Assembly (NCBI GenBank): GCA_001179505.1
Contig: CDMY01000356.1
Span: 297,836 to 361,835 of the forward strand
Length of the DNA: 64,000 nucleotides
Direction of reading: 5' to 3'
DNA from: Vitrella brassicaformis
Taxonomy: Eukaryota; Sar; Vitrellaceae
The translations under genes were made by a program, and so were the position numbers. Below, in pieces: positions 55,850-64,000 of this stretch. Under the pieces are notes generated by a model. It was not told where the DNA came from. It worked only from the letters and a program-made list of their open reading frames with translations, and made no database searches. Position 1 is the stretch's first letter, and each line of letters begins with the position of its first letter.

Positions 55850-58800
55850 ATGAGTATCCAACAACTTACCGAGTATGAGAACAGCAAGCTTCTCAGCCAC
55901 CAGCAAGGCGACTCGCATTCGTCATCTGACAGCGTCAGCACGCTCTTCTCCAACACGCAGCTGATGAGTTGCGACGCCGACGGTGACAAGTTCGAGGAGT
56001 GCGAGGGAAACGACCAGCCTGCGGCAGGGGCAGAGTGGCATGAGGTCGTTTCTCCCAACGAGGGAGAGGCCTACCAGCCATCCGCAGGGCCACAGCTTCA
56101 TGGCGGCGCTGACCACTCGACGGTCATCGTGTCACACGTGCTGCTCTCCCTGGGGAGCTTGCAGGCGCACTCGACCAAAGGGAATGGTACGCGCGTAGGG
56201 GGGTGTGTGTGTGTGTCTGTATGTGTATCTATGGGTGGATAGCTAGACCGGTGCAGACAGACAGACAGACCAGCCCATGCTGTTGGCTTCGGGATGCACA
56301 CAATCGTTCACGACTGTGTGTGTGCAGATGTGTTGTGCCGTGAGCTTGCCTCGAGCCTGCCCGACTCCATCCAGGATATGCTCAAAGACTCCTCAGGAAG
56401 TAAATGGCACAGACAGAAGTCATGACAGACATCGGCAGTCATTGATTGATTGACACTTCTTCGTCTCATTCTCTTCTCTCCCTGTGTGTGGTGTGCAGGT
56501 GTGCAGATCGGTTCGTTTCTCCGGAAGTATCCCATGCTGTTCAGGCTCCACACCAACGACAGCAGCGAGGAGCTGGTACAACTCAACCTCAACCAGCTGC
56601 AGCAGCAACAAATCACCCACACGGAGCCGCCAAACAGGGATGACACGGACGCAGAAGCAGCCCCCCGTCAGCTGCAGCAACAGCAGCAGTTGGATGGCGC
56701 TGCTGGCACTGACAGGGCGCCGGAAGGGGTGGGTGAGGACGCACCATTACAGCTGCGGCCGGAGGATCGAGCTGGCGACGTGCTAGAGGAGAGGGTGGTC
56801 AACGAACGACCCCCCACCGCCTTCGACTCGCACCAGAACGAACGGTCGGTCCGCAGGCAGGCAGACTGTCATGCCTCCCATGCTACCTACTTATGCAACC
56901 CATATATACGGTTGAATGCCTTTTCCCTCCTCCCTCCCTGCAGATGGCCTCCACCGGGTGTGTCCCACCCGTCCCCAGCAGGGTCGCGTGTGGCTCAACC
57001 CCCTCAACCGCCCTCCCAGCGCCACCACGAGACGGTGTATGCCAACGATGTGCCTTTGCTGTCGCCCTGCTCCAGCATCGGCACGCCCATTCCCCAGGGG
57101 CTGAGCACACCCCCGGTGCTGCCGCCGAGAGGCGCCATGAGCGGTCCGCCACACGACTACCGCCAGAGGAGCAGACGAGACAGGCACAGGAGCTCCAGGG
57201 CCACACTGAGGCTGAGGGGGCTGCCGTACAGCGCCAAGCCAGAACAGATTAGAGAGGTGAGTGAGGAAGAGTGATTGCCGTGCGGTGCGTGTCTGATATA
57301 TATGCCTGGCCGCATATATGGGGGGTGTTCGGTTGGGTGTGTGTGCAGTTCTTCCGCGAGTACGACGAGCATATTTTGAGGAACAACGGCGTGCAGATCG
57401 TCTACAATGCCGACGGCAAGAGCACCGGCAACGCGTTCGTCCATTTCACGGACCCGGCAGCAGCAGCCCAGGCGCTGGAGGAGAAGAACATGGCCATGTT
57501 TGCCACTCGCTACGTCGAAATCTTCGCCTGTGGCGGGGGCAGACGCAAGGCCGCGGCAGCAGACAGGGACGACGGCGCCGACCACCTCATGCCCAGCGCG
57601 CCGGCACACGTCTTCGACTCGCCGGGACACGTACGTCACCTAATGGAGAGAAAGCCTTCAGTCATTGCATACCTGCCTGCCTGCGTTGGTGCTGGCTGTT
57701 TGCAATGATTGCAGTCCTCTGTGACATCTTACGAGTACACTGCTGGAGGGGGACCACCCGTTGTGGACTCACAGCAGCTGGCTGAGATTGACCCCTGTCT
57801 GGATGGCGAGGGACTGCGGTCGCTGGGCAGTCCTATGGTTGACGGCCTGGTGAATGGTGTGCAGATGGCCGCCCAGAGCCCCCAGCCCTCCCGCAAGCCG
57901 CGCATAGACACCAGCGGCATGACCACCGGCCACCTGCTCATGGAGGTGGCCCGCAACGTTGTCCGGTCGCCAGACCGCCAGACCCCGCTGTCCATCTTGG
58001 GGATGAGCCTCACACCCAAGGCACGCATTTTCCTCAAGCAGCACCACACACGGTACGGTATAGTACAGTACGGTCAGCAAGCAAACCCCCTCACACGCCC
58101 CCCACACAGACAGACAGACAGACAGTAGCGCATTAGTTAAACCACCGACCGCTGGTCGCTTGATGCGATGCAGGCTGAAGGAGTTTCTGCACCAGCACCC
58201 AAATCTCTTCCATATCGGTGGCAACCGCGGCTCGGAGATCGTGGCTTTCTGCGCCACGTCCCTCAACGACATCGACCTATCGAATGTGCCGCCACTCCCA
58301 TCACCCCTCACCAAGCCGCCCCCACTGCAGCACTCAGCCTCTTTCCAGAGCGACTCACTTGACGACGACCTCCCCGCCACATCGTCGCCACAGCCCGCGG
58401 ACCAAGATGCCGCCGTGGTGTCCCCGGCGCACGAGCAGCGGATGCACACCATCCACGAGAATGCTGTGGCCACACATGGATATCAGAGGCTGCCCTCATT
58501 CGGTAGCGACGGATTGCCCACCCGCGGTGGACCACCGGCACCACTAGACGAGCTGCTCAAGGCCACTACCCAACAGGAGACAGGCCAGCATCAGTACCAG
58601 CAGCATCAGGCGGACGAGCTTCTGAATGCGGCACCGGCATTCGCGGCGGCAGCCGATGCTGTCAACGAGGCACCGACCGAGCCCCCGCCCCTTGACCAGT
58701 CGGTCGCCCTCCCACTCCGCTCGGACCCCTCGTTGGAGAGAGCCATCACACCGCCCGAGTCGCCGCTCAAGAGAGAGTTTGCTGCCAGCCATCACTGGGG

Positions 58801-61800
58801 CGCCGTCACATCAACCATGTTCCCTGATGCCTACTCAGCGGCACAGGATGCCCAAATCGGCGCAGAGGGGAGGCAGGTTGGTCGGGATGCGGTTCCGCCG
58901 TCTCAGCTCCCACAAGCGGGGGACTCTCGGTCGTCTTCGATGGACAAGGACATCGCGCGTCTCCCACACAGTCTCAACTGGGACGAGGAGGACCACTTTC
59001 CGACCATCACCACTGCCGCCAACTTCATCGGGGCGGACCAACACACGGGGCCGCCAGTCGCCCCCTCTCACAGCAGTGGGCCGACAAGCACCACCAGCCC
59101 CTGGGACCATCCGCCGGCGTCAGCGAGCAGCCATCCGCCCTTGGCAGTGTCAGCGGTGCCGCCTCCCTTGTTCAGCGGCCCCCTGGGCAATATGTGGTCA
59201 GGAGGGCTGGCCACCACACGAGATGTCGGCCTGGCACTGGAGGCCGAGGTTCGTGGGGGCTGGCAGAGGCCTGCTGAGCCGGCAATCAGTGGACAGCAGC
59301 ACCCACAGCAGGGGCTTGTGTCGCCGACACACCCGGCAAACGTCCTTGCGGACACAGAGCTCAGGTGCGCATGTGCCTCGGTATTTTGACGTGTAGGACC
59401 AACAACAGATCCGTTCCGTGACGGTCTTCATGTCATGTCATGTCTGTGCGCAGGCCTCCGGAGCTGGGCGAGGGATCGCCGCACTCCTCCTGGCTGATTG
59501 TCCCAGACGCCAGCAGAGAGCAGCCCCTGGCCCCCAGTGACGATGCCAAGGCGTCCCCCGCCATCAAAGTCAGCCAGGCTCCCCCGTCCCCGGCAGACGA
59601 TGGCCCGCAGCGGCCGCCCCCCTTCCACGCCGCTTACCCCGCCAGCGCCGCCGAGCGTCCACTGTTCGTCCACACGCCCCCGACCAGCCCGCCCTTCAAT
59701 CCACACCTACGGCCGGCGGTCGGACATGTCGACAGGCACAAGAAGGCCCCGGAGTGGTCGCCAATGCCGTCGCCTACCCTGGGCAACTTGGCCTCACCGA
59801 AGGCGCAGCAGGAGGATGCTGCAGGCAAGGTGAAGAGGCCGCCCGACTATGGCGAGGTCACCAATGACGGCCAGCCGAGGAGCCCCGCGGCGTTTCGCGA
59901 GCGGGGGACCACTGGCGTCTCGGTGCTGGACGTGGGGATGATGGGATGCAGTTTGGCACACACGGTGCTGAGAGGCAGAGGCCATGGGCAGCCCATCGGC
60001 CCGTCGGTGTATGATGACGTCTCGGTCATCACGCCATCAGCTCGTCTGTGGAAGGACGTCCCGCCTTCGCTTCCCGGCGGTCCGCAGGGCGCCAAGGCAT
60101 TCCCTCCTGTGTACGAGGCCCCCTCTTCTCCCGCCAGCACCACCCTGCTGCACAAGCAACCGCCGTCAGACCCCTCACCCCACGCGGCGTCGCTGCGGTC
60201 GTCGCCCACTGCCGTCCTTCCCGCCCCGCCTCAGCTGGCCACCGGCCACCTGCAGCTCGCTGACAGACCCAGCAGCCACTGCATAACCGCCGTGACCAAT
60301 CCTGCACCTCCAGCAGCAGCTGAGAGGGAGAGCCACACAGCCGTGGAGGCCCGTCCCCCTCCTTACGGCGTGCCGCCTGGCATCTTGTCTGCCGGGCATA
60401 GTATGGTTGAGAGGGTGGTGGAGAGGGGCCAGCCGTCCGGCTGGACGCCCCTGTCGGGCCGCAGCTCCTTTGCGGACAACGTCCCGACAGGTGGGGGAGG
60501 CAATAACGGGGCGTTCTCTCTCTATGGCGAGGGGTCCATCGACGGCGGCACTGCGCGGTCGATCCACTCAGACGGCACGGGCAGCTCCGTCTTGGGCGAC
60601 CCCACTGTGAACCGGTCATCTGTGCTGCGGTTGAGGGGCATCCCGTTCGGGGCCTCTGCCGAGGACGTCAGGCGTTTCTTTGACGAGCACGCGCTCAACA
60701 TTCTGCCCGACGGTGTGCGGCTGCTGTTCAATCCTGACGGCCGACCGTCGGGCAAGGCCATCGTCAAGATGCGGTGAGTGTGTGTAAGGGCTGGGAGGGC
60801 CGACAGGGGGACGAAGCACAGGGACACTCCTCGGTGTGTGTTTGTCAGGGGTCACGAGGAAGCTGTCGGAGCCCAGCAGAGCCTCCACTGCAAGACCATG
60901 GGTGAGTGAGTGAGGCCGACCCACTGGCGCATTCACTCGTTTCTCGGCAAATGGGGCTCGTGTGTGTCCTCAGGGAGCCGATATATTGAGGTCTTCTTGG
61001 CGCCTCCCCGCATGTGGTCCAGCCGCAATGGCGACAGCTCTAACAGCTCCCTCGTCAACTTTCCCCTCCCCCCACGCCCAGACACCGCAACCACAGACCG
61101 ATCCGTCGACGACAGACTAGGCGCCGGCCGCAATGCGCACATAAAGGGTGACGCCGTCCTCCCATATGCCTCCCAGCAGCGGCCACAGGAGCATGACGGT
61201 CTCGTGCAGGGAGGATACGGCGTGCCGCCCCCACCCCCTGCCCCATTTCGCCCAGGTGAGGCCCAGCGGGGAGGAGCCGGCTATTCGCTGCAGCTCCAGC
61301 AGCAGTCTCTGGTGGTCGGCAGCCAACAGCAGCAGCAGCAGCAGCCACACCGCCCATATGTTGCTGGTGCGGCGCTGGACCGCCCAACCCCTTCTGGCTT
61401 CACCCAGCAGCAGCAGCAACGGCCGGCTCCCCCTCTCCGTTCTGCTGCTGCAGCAGTGAGGCACGACCCCTACTGGGAAGAGGCCATCAGCCTCCGGCCT
61501 CGGAGCAAGCACGGCGACCCAGTGTGGGATGAGTACCTGGACTCGAGCGGGACCGCAGACCGTGACGGCAACGGGCGGCTCTATCAGCCTGGTGCTGTGG
61601 ATAGGAGAGACCACTCACAAAGGAGCTCGTTCGTCCCGGGCACGTCCGAGGCGCACGCCGCCGTCTACAGGTGGGTGGGTGGGTGAGGCAGCCAGCCAGC
61701 CAGCCAGCCAGGAGGAGCAGGATGCGTACGCACGCTTCGTGTTGGTCTGTGTGTGTTCTGTTCAGGATGCTGCGTCAGGCTGCCAAGCGTGACGATGAGT

Positions 61801-63249
61801 ATCGCCCCCCACAACAGACGACCCAGCCCGCACCCCCTCACGACCGCCGGAGACAGTACAATGACCTGGATGTGCCATCCTTTTCCCAGCAGCAGCACCA
61901 GGGCGGTGGTGGCGGTCGCCCGCCGCCCCCTCCAGGCTTCGGAGCTCCTGTCACGCCTGGCACCACCACTAGTAGTGTGAATCGTCCGCCGCCCCCCCCT
62001 CCTGTGGAACCGCCCCCCCGGCACCAGTCGGCCTATCCGGCCTTTGTGCAGGATCGGGCATACCCCCCTCTGAGTGGCCATCAGGGGCCGATTATCTGGG
62101 GGCAGCCATACCGGCCTATGGGGACCTATGACGGGGAACATGACAGGGCGCCCGCTGCAAGCGACGACCACTGGTGACTGAGTGAACCAACGGATTAACT
62201 CGCGCAGCCAGACTCATTGTGACTGCTCTGGGGTCGTGCTTGTGGCTGTGTAGGTCTGGTGGTGGTGGTGGTGGTGGGTACGTAACTTCATCCGGTGCCG
62301 CCGCGAAGCACTCAGCGGTGCAGAGACAGGTATGGATAGCATCAGAGCAAGAGGCGGATGCCCAGGGGTGCCGCGCTCATCTTGGCCTGCTTGTGGTGTG
62401 TGTTCAGGTGGGTTACCACGGTGTGTCGGGTGCTGCTCCGTCAGCGAGAGGTGGTGGCGACGGTGTGGCTGGCGAGCGGCCCCCCGTGCAGTCAAGCTGG
62501 GGGACCACACAGACTGCCGACGGGAACCCGTTCCTGTCCAGAGCAGGCGGCGTGCCAGCCAGGGCTGCTGGGAGCTATCGCGAGCCTGCTCTTGGAGCCG
62601 CTGCACAGCCACCGACTGCCGTCGCTTCCGGCCGCCAGTACGGCTTTGCAGCGCAGCACCAGCCGCTACAGCAACAACAACACCAGCAGCACCACCACCC
62701 TCCAGTTGGCGGCGGTGCGGCCGGCGGGGCGTTAGAGCAGCAGAGGTTCACAGAGGAACAAGTGAGCGGACAAACAGAACGGAGAGACCTGTTAGTGCGA
62801 GAGCGAAGGATGTTGGAACGTGTGTGTGCAGGTGTTGTGGGAGTTGGTGGATGCGCTGAGGCCTGGCGACCCGCAGCACCCATTCGATGTATGGATGTGG
62901 GCCGGGCCACTGTTGACATACACACACCATCGAGACATCCATGTACACCGGTTGGCTTACCTGACCTGTGCGTGTGTGTGCAGGTGAGGGCTGTAGACGA
63001 CCTCTTTGGCAAGTTGTCCAAGCCCGCCCTGACATATTTGCTGAGGGCAAAGGTGACGCTGCAGGCCTTCCTTGAGAAACACAGCGAATTTTTCGGACTT
63101 AGCTGGAGACATGGTACACACACACACACGTGCACATCACACGCGGGGCACAGAGAGAGGGATCGCACTAGTGCCTTTCTCTGCGTGACGGGCGTGTTTG
63201 GTGGTCAGATTTGAGCGATTACGTCGTCCTTCTGAAGAAGGCGTGCTGA
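55850..63249 (+). CDS. Giant RNA-binding protein: two hnRNP-H/ESRP-type RRMs alternating with three copies of a winged-helix-like module
   Basis: About 16 exons, every junction checked from 56188 onward in phase; roughly 2,000 residues. Order: N-terminal acidic region; module 1 (56110-56610, ending VQIGSFLRKYPMLFRLHTND); RRM1 (57199-57530, TLRLRGLPYSAKPEQIREFF and TGNAFVHFTDPAAAAQALEE); module 2 (57930-58260, ending LKEFLHQHPNLFHIGGNRGS); a long Pro/Ser linker; RRM2 (60610-61010, SVLRLRGIPFGASAEDVRRF and SGKAIVKMR, GSRYIEVFLAP); Gln/Pro/Gly-rich sequence; module 3 (62761-63249, ending LQAFLEKHSEFFGLSWRH and DYVVLLKKAC). The LRLRG-P start is typical of quasi-RRMs of hnRNP F/H, RBM12 and ESRP, which act in splicing. 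The TGA at 62175 is skipped by an in-phase intron (CACTG|GTGACT to gtgtgtag). Start MSIQQLTEYENSK chosen because an earlier ATG (55754) would leave no space from UTP5. Confidence 0.82.
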
Positions 63250-64000
63250 TGCTGGCTCGTCGGTCAAGTGGGTGCGGGTGGGTGGGTGTGTAGCTGAGTG
63301 CACGACGCACCCACTCCTGCACGTCTGTCTGTCTGTCTGGACGGCACGCCACGGAAAATCGTTGGTGACAAAGTGGCAGTTTTGACTTACTTACGCACTA
63401 CTCTCGTGGGTTGCTCCGCCTTGTCTCAGTCTGTCTGTCTGTCTGTCTGCGTGTGTGTGTGCGTGTGGGGTAAGACAGCGGCAGCTTTGAGTATAGCTGT
63501 GGCTGTGGCTGTGAATATGACCTACCTCCTCTTAAGAGTCAGCCTATTATTATCTTGTTGCTTGCGCCGCTTGGCCGGCCGGCCAGCTAGCCGGACAGCA
63601 CGCCCATTGTCAATCGGTCCAGGTGTGCCCGGCTGGCTGGTCTTTTTAGACGTCTTCTGTGCCTGTCTGTCTCCGGCCGGCCCACTGACGAGCGGCGAGC
63701 GAGGCAGGACACCTGTGTCCGTCGGTCCGCCTGCCTGCCTGCCTGCCTGCATTCCATCTTTCCGGATGCTGACGATGGCGGTGCGCAATGATGAGCAGCG
63801 CGAGTTGTTGAATGATAGATGGATGCCTTTTGTGCTGCATGCATAGCTGCAGACATGAAGCGATCTTTCTCTCACTCTTTTTCGGGTGCTGCGATGGATG
63901 ATATGCGAATGTGATGGATGTGGTGGATGTGGTGGATGTGGTAGCGTCCATCCATCCATCCATCCATCCACCATCCGCTTTTCGTCAGCCCTTGCGCTTT
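63250..64000. other. Intergenic region at the right edge
   Basis: No gene seen. Contains GTCT runs (63322-63338, 63430-63450), TGCC runs (63730-63750), a tandem 9-bp GGATGTGGT repeat (about 63916-63942) and a CATC array (63947-63969). Confidence 0.6.
63916..63969. repeat. 9-bp tandem repeat followed by CATC array
   Basis: About three units of GGATGTGGT, then six to seven CATC units whose complement (GATG) is related to the 9-mer core. Confidence 0.75.

Noticed and set aside
62171-62177. TGA at 62175 as the end of the RRM protein
   Set aside because: An in-phase intron (CACTG|GTGACT to tgtgtag|GTC) continues the frame through five more exons to module 3, which matches modules 1 and 2.
63522-63974. 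Minus-strand open frame at the right edge
   Set aside because: Largely a translation of CATC and TGCC repeats; no coding character.

Overview
This window is nuclear DNA of an intron-rich, GC-rich protist. The genes carry short spliceosomal introns (mostly about 60-150 bp). Many introns consist largely of TG or TGTC repeats on the sense strand and end in tgtgtgcag. Coding exons hold long Gln, Ser, Pro, Gly and acidic tracts, and intergenic DNA is full of di- and tetranucleotide repeats. The gene set combines a PIN-type carrier, a short bacterial-type glucan phosphorylase, a TPR-SET protein, and CCCH and RRM proteins. This looks like an alveolate alga, most like a chromerid such as Vitrella. 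The organism assignment is inference; no rRNA or organelle marker is present. There are two assembly gaps of exactly 300 N (16931-17230 and 50754-51053).

Layout. 1-16.8 kb: a molybdenum-cofactor-sulfurase-like gene (minus, runs off the left edge), an unrecognised gene, a DCAF6-like WD40 gene, a GT23-type fucosyltransferase-like gene, a large unrecognised helical protein, a small membrane protein, and a possible divergent cyclin. 16.8-20.3 kb: repeat-rich DNA with no gene seen. 20.3-23.2 kb: a PIN/PILS-like carrier head-to-head with an EEP-fold hydrolase. 24.1-32.4 kb (minus): a TPR-SET protein followed by three tandem ankyrin paralogues, two of which show frame breaks. 33.6-34.7 kb: a furin-like Cys-rich surface protein, with a 5'-truncated non-LTR retrotransposon immediately upstream. 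The retrotransposon has a poly(A) tail and a perfect 12-bp target-site duplication.

35.4-43.8 kb: an SLC18-like MFS transporter, an F-box-like protein, and TRM10 divergently paired with the glucan phosphorylase. 44.6-50 kb: a signal-anchored unknown, a small coiled-coil gene, and a CCCH zinc-finger protein. 50-52.7 kb: repeats and the second gap. 52.8-63.2 kb: UTP5/WDR43 head-to-head with a very large RNA-binding protein.

Functional themes are RNA biology (TRM10, UTP5, RRM and CCCH proteins), ubiquitin-ligase adaptors (DCAF6-like, F-box) and membrane transport. Six head-to-head gene pairs share upstream regions of roughly 90-270 bp.

The most unusual object is the 55850-63249 gene. Its product alternates two hnRNP-H/ESRP-type RRMs with three copies of a roughly 70-residue helical, winged-helix-like module that I cannot match to a named family.
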